Below are positions 44,955 through 53,472 of a stretch of 64,000 nt of DNA, in pieces. Both the position numbers and the translations under genes were made by a program. This DNA is from JAAZZY01 sp964612505 (GTDB lineage: Bacteria; Chlamydiota; Chlamydiia; Chlamydiales; JAAZZY01): the NCBI GenBank assembly GCA_964612505.1, contig CAZTEX010000001.1:186001-250000 (forward strand), read 5' to 3'. The notes under the pieces were generated by a model. It was given only the letters and a program-made list of their open reading frames with translations, was not told the origin of the DNA and ran no database searches. The number at the start of each line of letters is the position of its first letter. Positions within the stretch are counted from its first letter, which is position 1.

Positions 44955-45167
44955 ATGCGTAATCCACTTTTAGATACAAACTTTGGTTTGTATAATGTTT
45001 TAAATACGATTGCATTTGGAGTTATTATCCTAGCTCTAATTCTTACAAACGTAAAATGCATTAAACACGATAAAAATCCTTGCAAATTTTCAATTGCACT
45101 TAGATTACTCGTTGCTTTAGCGTTTGCATTGTTAATCATCTCAACATGGATTTCTCTCCCTGCTTAA
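44955..45167 (+). CDS. Small two-helix membrane protein
   Basis: A 70-residue protein with two hydrophobic helices (about 15-33, VLNTIAFGVIILALILTN, and 48-66, LRLLVALAFALLIISTWI) joined by a short charged loop with two Cys (KCIKHDKNPCKF). It has the best ribosome site of the window, AAGGAGG at 44941-44947, seven bases before the ATG, and is followed by a strong terminator, so it is a real gene. No family is recognised. A 27-codon frame (44879-44962) ends eight bases inside its start. Confidence 0.8.
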   Translation: MRNPLLDTNFGLYNVLNTIAFGVIILALILTNVKCIKHDKNPCKFSIALRLLVALAFALLIISTWISLPA

Positions 45168-45205
45168 GAGCGCTTAACAAAACGCAATTTTTTTAAAAAA
45201 GTTGG

Positions 45206-45236
45206 TACCCTTTCCTGATAGAAAGGGTATTTTTTT
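45206..45236 (+). terminator. Rho-independent terminator of the 70-residue gene
   Basis: TACCCTTTC and GAAAGGGTA form a perfect 9-bp stem around a six-base loop, followed directly by T7. The right half with its T run recurs at 46532-46552. Confidence 0.87.
45215..45235 (+). repeat. Terminator-half repeat, copy 1
   Basis: The 21 bases from 45215 to 45235 (loop, right arm and first T residues of the terminator) are identical to 46532-46552. Confidence 0.75.
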
Positions 45237-45349
45237 ACATGCATTTTTTTTAGTTCAACCACTCATTTCTAAAAATCATTGAAGTATTTCAAGAAAAGAG
45301 AACCAGAGGGGCAGAGCTTTTTTTAGCAGCATGCTGTAAGCTTAAAAAA

Positions 45350-46417
45350 CTAATTATCCTTTTTTGTGCTAGGGGTTTCAATCTCTACTTGATTACTTAA
45401 TGAGGTTAACTCTCCTAGATGAATATATCCGTCCTCATCCTCATCGATTGTAACAAATGTTTCTTCAGTTTCCCCATCGTCAAGAGCACCAAATCCTCCT
45501 CTTACCATTAATAACTTATCTTGCCTGTTTACAGATAACCCCAATCTTAATGGCTGCTCTGCCGATGCAGCATTTGCTGAAGCTCCCTCCTCGCTTATCC
45601 ATGCTTCCAGACATAATTCAGTCTTTACTCGATTAAGAGAAGCTCGAGTAGCTAAAGTGTTTTCATGACTCTCTGGGTCATTGTTGGGGCCGGCAGCTAC
45701 AATGCGCACATGGGGTTGTTGTTGGCAAAATGCCACTTCTGTAATGCAATCTTCTGATGAATCTTGTACGAAGTTGAAATGAAATTTGCTGCAGCGTCGA
45801 TAGCCAGTAGACAACAGTTCTCCACTACTCAATATACTATCTTTTAGCACATAAGAGTGACCTCTCAAAAGACGAGTGGACTGATCTTGGTCAAACTCTG
45901 TTGTTCTTTGAACTAAATCTTCATTCCGTCGACCGGGGCCCATTCCAAGCCAACGCACAATTCGCTGGCATGTGCTCTCCTGCCCCTGTTCAAACACATT
46001 CCTTTGCAAACAAACAGATAAACCTCCGTTATCAACATTTAAAACGATAACAGATCTGTCATCTAACTCTCTTACACGATAAGACTGGGCGATCATAAAA
46101 GGCGCAACATGATTTCTTAAACTTGGATTGGTAGCGCTTTGTTCAACAACATAAATATTTAGAAATTCATTTTCAGGAGGAAACCTGATCATAGCGAAAC
46201 TTGCAGGAGGCGCCCCCAATAATCCAGGTTGATCTACAATCATGCTGCTTCTTAAACAAAGATCCCCTTGTTTAAAAAAAACACCCTGATCGTCTAACTG
46301 AACCTCTAAAAAAGAATTTATATTCGACTTTCCTTGAACCTCAAATTGTATAGTTGACCAAGGCTTAACATCTTCTAATGTATATGTTCTTCGCTCTGCT
46401 TTTGATACTAGTGACAT
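45350..46417 (-). CDS. Unknown protein, diverged paralogue of the 46668 product
   Basis: A 355-residue soluble protein without signal peptide or membrane helix. I recognise no family. It seems mostly beta with many short strands. It shares the order of weak segments with the product of 46668-47699: a QSYRVRELDD/RAYPIRGLLP segment, then IVLNVD/SIVLDQ, then a Cys followed by RIVRWLGMGPGRR against RRVVQFVLPERR, and near the C-terminus LRLGLSVNRQDKLLMVRG against FRVSILEKNRGQLSVHFD. The tail is acidic (DEDEDGYIHLGE) and ends STKKDN. It might be a secreted or structural protein specific to this lineage; the function is unknown. Confidence 0.65.
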   Translation of the reverse strand: MSLVSKAERRTYTLEDVKPWSTIQFEVQGKSNINSFLEVQLDDQGVFFKQGDLCLRSSMIVDQPGLLGAPPASFAMIRFPPENEFLNIYVVEQSATNPSLRNHVAPFMIAQSYRVRELDDRSVIVLNVDNGGLSVCLQRNVFEQGQESTCQRIVRWLGMGPGRRNEDLVQRTTEFDQDQSTRLLRGHSYVLKDSILSSGELLSTGYRRCSKFHFNFVQDSSEDCITEVAFCQQQPHVRIVAAGPNNDPESHENTLATRASLNRVKTELCLEAWISEEGASANAASAEQPLRLGLSVNRQDKLLMVRGGFGALDDGETEETFVTIDEDEDGYIHLGELTSLSNQVEIETPSTKKDN

Positions 46418-46531
46418 AATATGCTTTTGCTCTTTTTTTTGTTAATTTGCTGTATTTAAGAAGCATTTTAACCCGGAGACTATTTTAAATTCATCTTTCT
46501 TGTTTGTAGTGATAAAAAATTAAACTAATTT

Positions 46532-46552
46532 CTGATAGAAAGGGTATTTTTT
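46532..46552 (+). repeat. Terminator-half repeat, copy 2
   Basis: Identical over 21 bases to 45215-45235, but the left arm of the stem is absent, so this copy cannot form the same hairpin. It lies between the two paralogous genes and looks like a relic of duplication. Confidence 0.7.
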
Positions 46553-46599
46553 AGCTGTGATTTTTAGCACCAGTCCATCCTTTTTTTTAATCCTTGAGA

Positions 46600-46620
46600 G
46601 GGCCCTTCAAAAAAGGGCCC
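46600..46620. other. 8-bp GC-rich stem-loop
   Basis: GGGCCCTT and AAGGGCCC pair around a five-base loop in the 250-base gap between the two paralogues. There is no adjacent T run on the minus strand, on which the neighbouring genes lie. Confidence 0.5.
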
Positions 46621-46623
46621 AAG

Positions 46624-46660
46624 AAGTATACAACCTCTTTTAGCAACATGTTGTATACTT
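46624..46660 (-). terminator. 11-bp stem-loop after the 46668 gene
   Basis: AAGTATACAAC (46624-46634) and its exact complement (46650-46660) enclose a 15-base loop, seven bases beyond the stop of the minus-strand gene. With the GC-rich hairpin beyond it, it probably ends that transcript. Confidence 0.5.
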
Positions 46661-46667
46661 AAATTGA

Positions 46668-47699
46668 TTACTCTGTTTTTTGCTTACCATCAGCATCTTC
46701 TGTAAACTGACTAAACGCCGCGCTAGCCGCTTCATCTGTGGCCAGGGCTGTTAGATCAAAATGTACAGAAAGCTGTCCCCTATTCTTCTCTAATATAGAA
46801 ACCCTAAACTCTTTAACAGGACGTCTAGAACTTACCGCTGGAGATTCTACCTCTCTTAGCACAAGTTCTTTCGGTGGCTCAGCTTTAGTCCCACATCGTT
46901 GGCGAATCATCGCGCTAGCTTCAGTAATTACTAAATCACTTCCTGGTTGAGATACAACAATTCTGGTAGATCCCCCCACTTCATATTCATGTTGAAATGA
47001 AACCTTAAAATTGGGATCTTCTTCTCCCTTTTCTGTTAACATCAATATGTCAAAGGCCAAAACACCTTCTATTGTTTGTTGAGGAAACGTAAATGTGGCT
47101 TTGAGCAATCTCAGAGGTTCAAATCCTTCGCTCAAAGAATCGAACGACGAAAGGGTCGACAGATCAGAAGTAGCAAACGCTTCTGGAATAATAACTGTCG
47201 GGGGTCTTCTCTCTGGCAGAACAAATTGTACAACTCTCCTAAAACAATCCATAGCACAGTTCGAATGCGCGCGAGGAGGAAGTGGGTCAAATCTCATCCC
47301 CCATGATTGATCTAGAACTATTGACCGAGCATTACCCTCATTGTCTGGGAGCAGCCCTCTTATAGGATAAGCCCGGGACACGACTTCATTTCTGACCGGA
47401 GTATCATCTAGCGAGATAAGCATCGGTTGTTTAGCAATCAAGACTAGCCAATCAGCTTGAGGATCAAGCACAAGGCTTGCTATTTGTTCAGTCTTAGTCG
47501 TTCCAAGTTGAGCAAACACGAAGCGGTTTCCCATAGAAGGATTAGCTTTAGAATAAAAATATCCCCCTTCTTGAATCTCAACAATAGGGTGAGTGTTCAC
47601 TGCTGTTCTACATACTAATTGTGCAGAAGGCCACAGAGCCGCTTCTACTGAGGGACGAAATTGTGAGCCTGTGGAGTCTGCATCAAAACGAGTTGACAT
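46668..47699 (-). CDS. Unknown protein, diverged paralogue of the 45350 product
   Basis: A 343-residue soluble protein without signal peptide. No family is recognised. Beta strands dominate, with a Ser/Asp-rich linker near residues 175-195 (SDLSTLSSFDSLSEG) that may separate two domains. The spaced similarity to the 355-residue neighbour is described there. Its base composition is visibly richer in G and C than the flanking genes (27 of 60 bases at 47281-47340). The N-terminal 20 residues are Ser/Thr-rich and polar, which would suit non-Sec secretion, but this is only a possibility. Confidence 0.65.
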   Translation of the reverse strand: MSTRFDADSTGSQFRPSVEAALWPSAQLVCRTAVNTHPIVEIQEGGYFYSKANPSMGNRFVFAQLGTTKTEQIASLVLDPQADWLVLIAKQPMLISLDDTPVRNEVVSRAYPIRGLLPDNEGNARSIVLDQSWGMRFDPLPPRAHSNCAMDCFRRVVQFVLPERRPPTVIIPEAFATSDLSTLSSFDSLSEGFEPLRLLKATFTFPQQTIEGVLAFDILMLTEKGEEDPNFKVSFQHEYEVGGSTRIVVSQPGSDLVITEASAMIRQRCGTKAEPPKELVLREVESPAVSSRRPVKEFRVSILEKNRGQLSVHFDLTALATDEAASAAFSQFTEDADGKQKTE

Positions 47700-47794
47700 A
47701 ATCTTTTTTTCCTTTATTTAAAGTTAATTTTTTTTTAAGAAACAGCCACGTTCAAATAGAATAAATACCTATCTTTTTATTAAATGCGACAAAT

Positions 47795-48205
47795 CTATCT
47801 ACTGAATGATTTGACTTGACCATCTAGATACATCCATTTTGAGTTTTCATAAATAAAGTGACTCTTCTCTTCAAATGAAACATCCTGGCCTTTTTGCTCA
47901 AGATAAGCCTTAAACGTGACATAGCCTTCGCTTTTATTATAAGAGTGACTCAAAATTTCTAAATTTAGAAAAAGGGTGTTATAGCAAAATTCATCGATCG
48001 ATACTTTCCAACGAGCGAGATCCCTGTCATAATGCGGGTTGTTAGGATGGGTTGTTTCAATAATATAATCAGAAAGTTTTAAGGCATAGGCGCTATAGCG
48101 CGATTTCATGAGCTCTAATGGATCTTTGGGCTCTTTTTCCCCAATATGGAAAGGGTAACAACACTCATTATAAAAACGATCTTTTTGACATGGGCACGCT
48201 TGCAT
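47795..48205 (-). CDS. YchJ family protein (SEC-C motif)
   Basis: A 136-residue protein of the YchJ/UPF0225 family. The N-terminal zinc-binding SEC-C-type motif is CPCQKDRFYNECCYPF (about 4-19). The YchJ domain follows with LMKSRYSAYALKLSDYIIETTHP and a final beta strand ending in DGQVKSF. The length fits the short form of the family. The function is not established. It lies 41 bases from the next minus-strand gene, so the two could share a message. Confidence 0.9.
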   Translation of the reverse strand: MQACPCQKDRFYNECCYPFHIGEKEPKDPLELMKSRYSAYALKLSDYIIETTHPNNPHYDRDLARWKVSIDEFCYNTLFLNLEILSHSYNKSEGYVTFKAYLEQKGQDVSFEEKSHFIYENSKWMYLDGQVKSFSR

Positions 48206-48246
48206 AATGGAAGCATTTTAACAAAGGGGATCAATTTAGGAAAATA

Positions 48247-49047
48247 TTATTTTTTCAAGAAAGGTTTGAGCGTTTTCATGAGAGTTTCCTTCATGCGAAC
48301 GCTAGTATTAATTTCTTTAAGAATCCCGATGTAAATGTCTTGACCAACTCCCTCAACTTTACAAACAGAGCAATCCATCGCCTGCTTTCTCCCCTTCTTT
48401 GTCTTATAAAGGATTCTTTGGGTATAAAAAGGGGCATCTTGAGAGGGTTTAGCTAGATGATCAAAAGCATTTTTCAAATTCAAGTTAAAAATACTTTCAA
48501 CACTTTCTGTGTTTTGCGTAGCACCTGTGATGATTTTAAATCCCTGACTAGCCGAGGAGAGCTTCCCTAAATGATCAAAGATAAAGATCCTTTCCATTGA
48601 AGCATGTAAAATAGCTTCCAGTAGAAGCTTCTTTTCATCTTTTCCTTCATTTGGAATTCTCTTATTGTTTTTTACATAACTCACAGCTCGAGCAAGCTGG
48701 CCAATTTCATCATTGCAATAATACTGTAAGTTTTCCACTGGGGTTTGACTCTCCAGTTGCTTGATCATCCGTTTCATCGGTCTTAAGACAGATTGAGAGA
48801 TAATCCAAATAAAAAGGCAACCTGTAATGATTCCCATAACATCTAAATATACAAGATATAATAACTTAGATTTAGCAATCTCTAAACGAGAAATTTCATA
48901 GGCAGTTAAAACAACATTGAATGCTAAAACTAACATTAAGCTAGCAAAGCCAATATACAGCTTTTTTCTAATCGTCCAATTGCGGAACAAGAAAGAAGCC
49001 GCTGCTATCATTAAAAACAATCGTCTTTTGAAAGAAGAGTTATTCAT
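48247..49047 (-). CDS. Membrane HAMP-PAS protein without output domain
   Basis: A 266-residue protein. Two or three hydrophobic helices lie in the first 85 residues (FLMIAAASFLF, LYIGFASLMLVLAFNVVLTAYE, VYLDVMGIITGCLFIWIIS). A HAMP linker follows (about 86-130, QSVLRPMKRMIKQLE and DEIGQLARAVSYV), then a PAS-like domain (about 140-245, ILHASMERIFIFDHLGKLSSASQGF). The protein then ends. No histidine kinase, cyclase or phosphatase follows, and there is little room for an external sensor between the helices. It is either the remnant of a sensor kinase or a partner that signals to another protein. Confidence 0.75.
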   Translation of the reverse strand: MNNSSFKRRLFLMIAAASFLFRNWTIRKKLYIGFASLMLVLAFNVVLTAYEISRLEIAKSKLLYLVYLDVMGIITGCLFIWIISQSVLRPMKRMIKQLESQTPVENLQYYCNDEIGQLARAVSYVKNNKRIPNEGKDEKKLLLEAILHASMERIFIFDHLGKLSSASQGFKIITGATQNTESVESIFNLNLKNAFDHLAKPSQDAPFYTQRILYKTKKGRKQAMDCSVCKVEGVGQDIYIGILKEINTSVRMKETLMKTLKPFLKK

Positions 49048-49177
49048 AGTGGCTCCAATGCTGTCGCATCAATTCCATAGATAAAGGTTCTTAAAAAAAA
49101 CTTCAAACAAAAAGGGATCGATCGCAATTTACTCACAGCTAACCTGTTATAGATAGATCTTCGCTGGAGCTAAAAGA

Positions 49178-50499
49178 CTATTCTTTAAAATCTTCCATGC
49201 TAAGAGCCCCTTCACGCATGGAGCGTTTATCACTGCGTTTGAGCAAGATAGAACAAATTAAGCTCACCAGCATCGTCAAGATAAAAAAGAGAAGGAGTGG
49301 CCTGTAATTGACTAAACTTCCCCCTTGTGGGGAGCTTTTAGTATAAAGATCTGCAATATAGCCTGATAGCCAAGGAAAAAGCATTAGACCAAAGTTTTGA
49401 ATATAGCTTAAAATTCCAAAAGCAGTTCCTTGATAGTTTTTATGGATCACAATAGGCACCGTAGCCCATAACGCGGTGGCGATTAAAGAGTAGCCGAGCC
49501 CAATAATAAAGATAGAAATGGAAGGAATTGGCAATAACATAAAGCTTATAAGAGCCAAAGTAGTCAGTAAAGACCCGATCAATAAAAGGGTTGTCTTTTA
49601 CCCATCTTATCAATAAACCACCCTAAAGCAGGCATAAAAATCATGGTGGAAACCATTAACATCGAGGCTAAAAAACCCGATTGCTTTGGTGTGATATTGA
49701 ACTTATATTTCAAAATATCAGGATCAAAAATCTCAAAGCTAGTGATTGCTCCATAAAAGGTGATACAAATTAAAGTAAGATACCAAAATGAAATGGGAAA
49801 AGTGGATACATCTTTAAGTTTAAAAGGGAGATCATCTTCTTCTAATTCTGCTATCTTGGGTTTAAAGTAATGATCATAGAAAATGTAGATGACATAAGCA
49901 AGCCACCCTATGAACATCACTGCGCTTGCCAGCCAAAAAGCGGTCTGCAAACTATATTTTTGAGCGACTTTGACTTGTAGATTGAGTGTTAAAAAAGTAC
50001 CAAATCGATAAAGAACGATAGTCAATGCAAAAGCCAGCGCAATGTGTCTTTTACCAAACCAGCTAACAAGCGCTTTCATAACAACAATTAAAAGAGCTTC
50101 TGAACCTGTTCCAAAAATCATCCTTCCTAAAAGCATGACTCTAAGTTCGGGGCTATAATCTGGGAAAAAATGTAGTGAAAGCCACTGATATAAAGAAGAA
50201 GGGATCAAACCATTTGCGCCAACTGTGGTGATAAAAGTACCGATTAAGCAAAGAGATGCAAATAAAAGTCCTGCAAAAAGGTAGCCCCAATAATCTACTA
50301 AAAAGCCCGCAATAAGCAGAGCAAGAAAGAACACATTTGCCACAGAGTAAAAAGAATAGAGCAGGCCAAACTCAGTACTAGAAAAGTGAAGGTCTGACTT
50401 AACTAAGTAGTCGATAGATGTGATGGAATCATAGACATAATAATCTGTAAGACCAACCAAGGCTAAGAGAACTAAAGCAATCCAACTTTTAAAGCTCAA
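49178..50499 (-). pseudogene. MFSD1-like MFS transporter broken by a one-base frameshift
   Basis: Two adjoining frames (50499-49579 and 49582-49178) together make one 12-helix MFS carrier of about 440 residues. The first half (starting DYYVYDSITSIDYLVKSDLHFSSTEFGLLYSFY, as in MFSD1-like carriers) stops at QPFY just after the central loop FIDKMGKR. The second half resumes in the -1 frame with LLLIGSLLTTLALISF, the expected helix 8. Adding one A to the A4 run near 49600 restores MGKKTTLLLIG and a continuous protein. It starts with TTG; no clear ribosome site is seen. It may be a real pseudogene, a reversible homopolymer switch or a sequencing error. Confidence 0.82.
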
Positions 50500-50606
50500 A
50501 AGAAATAATCCACATCAATTTCAACTTAATTCTCTTCATGCGGATCTGTTGCTAAACTTTCAAGCTAAAAGCAGATAACCCATTTTGAAGTATTCATAGT
50601 CTTTCA

Positions 50607-51530
50607 TCAACTGAAGGTACGCTTGTTCTCGAGTTCTGCGAATGGCCCAAATAGATCATCTCCACTTGCATCATCCCCATCTGTATCCATGCCTGCTTCG
50701 GTTCCTTGATCTTCTTGGAAAGCTACAAGCGCAGCAGCACTAAAATAGCTTTCGGGAAAAGGCCCATCTTGACCACTTGCAGCGTCAACAGTACCCGGGA
50801 TAGCTCCCACTGGCCAACACTCATGGGCAGAGAGCACTGCATCACCCGCTTTGAATGGTCCAGCGTCATGAGATGAAAGTCTAAGAAACCCATGTGTTTG
50901 CACCATGTTACTGCTTGCAGCGTTCGAAACTCTCGGAATTTCTCCCGCCGACCAATACATCTGAAAAGACCGTTCATCAGGCTCCGCCCTAACTGCCACA
51001 GCATAGGGTCTTGGTTCGGTCTCAAAGGGCCCCGGTCCAACGACCCAATCTGAAAGTCTACGAAATTTGCCGGCTTGCGCCATGCCCATGCCATCTTGAT
51101 CTATATGGCTTGCTTTTCTCACCCTTGAAAAATCTTTACGGTTTCTTCCTTCTGTTGATGCCGGTAAAAAGGATTGTATAGCTAAATTTTTTGAACCCGG
51201 TTGAAGATTTGCTGAAAAAGGACGAAATGCTGCTGCTGGGAGATCTTCAAATCCTACATTTGCATACTGCAACGCACTCCCACAGGGGTAGAAAGCGCTT
51301 CTTTTAGTGACAAGCTCTTCATATAGCCCATCACCGTCTACTACTAAGGCAGCAGCAAGCGCAGCGTCCATGAAGAGACCAGAACCTGATACAGCTCCTC
51401 GCCTCTCCCTGCTGGGGGGTAAGACATCCCAATCGGCAGATTGTACATCTTGCAAAAATTGAGAACCCAAATTAGACCCGGGTGCCGCCGCTGCCGCATA
51501 GCCTCCCGGAAAAGTTGTTAAAGAAGACAC
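50607..51530 (-). CDS. Unknown Ala/Gly-rich protein with internal repeats
   Basis: A 307-residue protein with a GTG start and a GGAG site seven bases before it. No family is recognised. It opens with a Gly/Ala-rich stretch (GGYAAAAAPGSNLGS) and contains imperfect repeats of about 50 residues: FRRLSDWVVGPGPF to IPRVSNAASS, and FLRLSSHDAGPFKAG to IPGTVDAASG; a third, weaker copy may lie before them. The C-terminus is acidic (DTDGDDASGDDLFG). There is no signal peptide. The composition is unlike the flanking genes: 36 of 60 bases are G or C at 50761-50820 and 37 of 60 at 51361-51420, compared with 25 of 60 at 50281-50340. It may be acquired DNA. Confidence 0.6.
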   Translation of the reverse strand: MSSLTTFPGGYAAAAAPGSNLGSQFLQDVQSADWDVLPPSRERRGAVSGSGLFMDAALAAALVVDGDGLYEELVTKRSAFYPCGSALQYANVGFEDLPAAAFRPFSANLQPGSKNLAIQSFLPASTEGRNRKDFSRVRKASHIDQDGMGMAQAGKFRRLSDWVVGPGPFETEPRPYAVAVRAEPDERSFQMYWSAGEIPRVSNAASSNMVQTHGFLRLSSHDAGPFKAGDAVLSAHECWPVGAIPGTVDAASGQDGPFPESYFSAAALVAFQEDQGTEAGMDTDGDDASGDDLFGPFAELENKRTFS

Positions 51531-51653
51531 TTTTTTGCTCCAAAAATATTAATCTGCTTTCAGATTTTAGCTAAGGACCCATTTTTTTACATAAAAAAAA
51601 CTTAAGCTATTAAGCTAAAATTGTTTTTTATGAAGCATTTCGCTATGGGGTGT

Positions 51654-52181
51654 TTAATTTGAAGTGTCCATTAAAGCCCCATCACCGAAATCTACTATCG
51701 GAAATGTATTGAAAGACTGTGGTGGTGAATATTGTAGAGCATACACATTAGCAGATACCCCATCTGAAGAAGGCCCAGGTGTTAAAGCAATTGGAGAACT
51801 AGAATTATTGGGTTTAAAGTGTTTGAATTGTCTACCATTAGAATTCCCTAACTCGCTTAATCCCTCTTCGAAATCATCTTCTTCAAGGTCTTCTAATTTT
51901 CTTACTCTGCTAGGGTCTTTAATTTCTCTTGATTGCCGAAGGCAGGTTTCAAAAACCACCCTAGCTTCCAAACTTTTAACATCTACTCCATCTTGATTGA
52001 GAGCAAGCCGGTGTCTACTTATCCAAAGATGCGCAGAAGAGCGTGCATTCGGCCCTTCCACAGCTGGAACAAAATCAACATCTAACTCATCACGCGATGG
52101 TTGAAATAGCCAGCGCTCTGGGTCTAAAGAAATAGGATGTGTTTGGGGAGAGTGCGCTAAATCTGCAGGTACAAAAAACAT
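51654..52181 (-). CDS. Unknown acidic protein
   Basis: A 175-residue soluble protein. I chose the ATG at 52181 with GAGGAT before it over a TTG four codons earlier. The N-terminal half has FVPADLAHSPQTHPISLDPERW and HLWISRHRLALNQDGVDVKSLEARVVF; DQDG/NQDG segments resemble parts of the 50607 product. A highly acidic stretch follows (KLEDLEEDDFEEGLSELG), then a Pro/Ser-rich tail ending DTSN. No family, signal peptide or membrane helix is recognised. Together with the next gene (50607) it forms a pair in the same direction with 123 bases between them. Confidence 0.6.
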   Translation of the reverse strand: MFFVPADLAHSPQTHPISLDPERWLFQPSRDELDVDFVPAVEGPNARSSAHLWISRHRLALNQDGVDVKSLEARVVFETCLRQSREIKDPSRVRKLEDLEEDDFEEGLSELGNSNGRQFKHFKPNNSSSPIALTPGPSSDGVSANVYALQYSPPQSFNTFPIVDFGDGALMDTSN

Positions 52182-52263
52182 TTTTATCCTCAAAAGATAC
52201 TAATTTGGCCTAATAGCTTAAGCTTCTAGTAACTTTTTTGACAGAAAAATAACACCTAAATAT

Positions 52264-53319
52264 TTAAGCTAAAGTTATTTCTTTACAGAGATAAACATCT
52301 TGAAAAGCATGAAGAATTTCAATTCCCTCATTGAGAGGTTTTTGAAAAGCTTTACGTCCCGTGATAAGTCCTATGCCTCCTGCTCTTTTATTGGTAACAG
52401 CAGTCGCCACGGCATCCTGCAAATCGTTTTTACCAGAAGGGCCCCCTGAATTAATCAAACCAATACGACCATTATATTGATTAATCACCTGGTAGCGCGT
52501 TAAGTCGATAGGGTGATCTGAACAAAGCTTGGTATAAACAGCATCGGTTGTTTTGCCAAATTTCAAATCTTTAAATCCCCCGTTGGTTTCGGGTAGTTTT
52601 TGTTTTACAATATCAGCTTGAATGGTTGTTCCAATATGGTTGGCTTGTCCTGTAAGATCTGCAGCGAGATGATAGTCTTTATCTTTTGTTTTAAAAGCAT
52701 CGTTGCGTAAATAACACCACAAAATAGTGGCCATACCAAGATCATGAGCATGTTCAAAAGCTCTCGCCACTTCCACAATTTGTCTAGAACTCTCTTCCGA
52801 ACCAAAATAAATGGTAGCCCCTACCGCAGCGCAGCCCATATCATAGGCTTGCTTGACTGAGGCGAACATGATTTGATCAAATTTATTTGGATAGGTAAGG
52901 AGCTCATTATGATTCAGCTTTAAAATAAAAGGAATCTTATGAGCATATTTTCTGGCCACAATCCCTAAAGCACCTAAAGTGGTTGCAACTCCATTACATC
53001 CCCCTTCAATCGCAAGCCGAATGATATTTTCTGCATCAAAATAGATGGGATTAGCGGCAAATGAGGCCCCTGCGGAATGTTCAATTCCTTGATCTACAGG
53101 CAAAAAAGAGAGGTAACCTGAACCTGCCAATCTGCCATGATTAAACATGGCTTGTAAGTTGCGCAAGACGCGAATGTTGCGATCAGATGCTGCAAAAATG
53201 CGATCTACCCAATCAGGACCTGGAATATGTAATTTGTCTTTGCTGACAGTATGGCATTGATGTTTTAATAGGGTTTGAGATTTCTCTCCTAAAATCTTTT
53301 GTATCGCTGAATAACTCAT
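52264..53319 (-). CDS. fbaB: Class I fructose-bisphosphate aldolase (FbaB/DhnA type)
   Basis: A 351-residue aldolase of the archaeal-type class I family, the same length as E. coli FbaB. It cleaves fructose 1,6-bisphosphate to dihydroxyacetone phosphate and glyceraldehyde 3-phosphate, or the reverse, in the cytoplasm. FLPVDQGIEHSAGASF is the N-terminal signature, FILKLNHNELL lies in the barrel, and SGGPSGKNDLQDAV with ITGRKAFQ forms the phosphate site. I chose the ATG at 53319 because GGAGAGG precedes it; the frame goes 22 codons further without one. Chlamydiae use this enzyme (annotated DhnA) in place of the common aldolases. Confidence 0.92.
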   Translation of the reverse strand: MSYSAIQKILGEKSQTLLKHQCHTVSKDKLHIPGPDWVDRIFAASDRNIRVLRNLQAMFNHGRLAGSGYLSFLPVDQGIEHSAGASFAANPIYFDAENIIRLAIEGGCNGVATTLGALGIVARKYAHKIPFILKLNHNELLTYPNKFDQIMFASVKQAYDMGCAAVGATIYFGSEESSRQIVEVARAFEHAHDLGMATILWCYLRNDAFKTKDKDYHLAADLTGQANHIGTTIQADIVKQKLPETNGGFKDLKFGKTTDAVYTKLCSDHPIDLTRYQVINQYNGRIGLINSGGPSGKNDLQDAVATAVTNKRAGGIGLITGRKAFQKPLNEGIEILHAFQDVYLCKEITLA

Positions 53320-53472
53320 TGTTCCTCTCCAAAATAAACACTTTCCTTTATAGGAACTATTCTCTTTTTTGTCCAAGATCTCCATCTTAAATTATCTAAG
53401 AGACAAAATACTTTTCCTAATATCCCCTTTTAAATAGAATGCAAAAAATTTAATGATGGACTTGAGCTATTT

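Noticed and set aside
49579..49620. Programmed -1 frameshift in the MFS gene
   Set aside because: The run is only four A and does not form an X-XXY-YYZ slippery heptamer; no downstream stimulatory hairpin was evident. A mutation or error is simpler.
50723..51094. 123-codon frame in the same strand inside the 50607 gene
   Set aside because: The overlapping frame lacks a start site with ribosome binding and looks like a by-product of the GC-rich composition.
51600..52225. Repeated TTAAGCTA-type motifs around the 51654 gene
   Set aside because: Short and AT-rich, in different orientations; not enough to call a repeat family or site.
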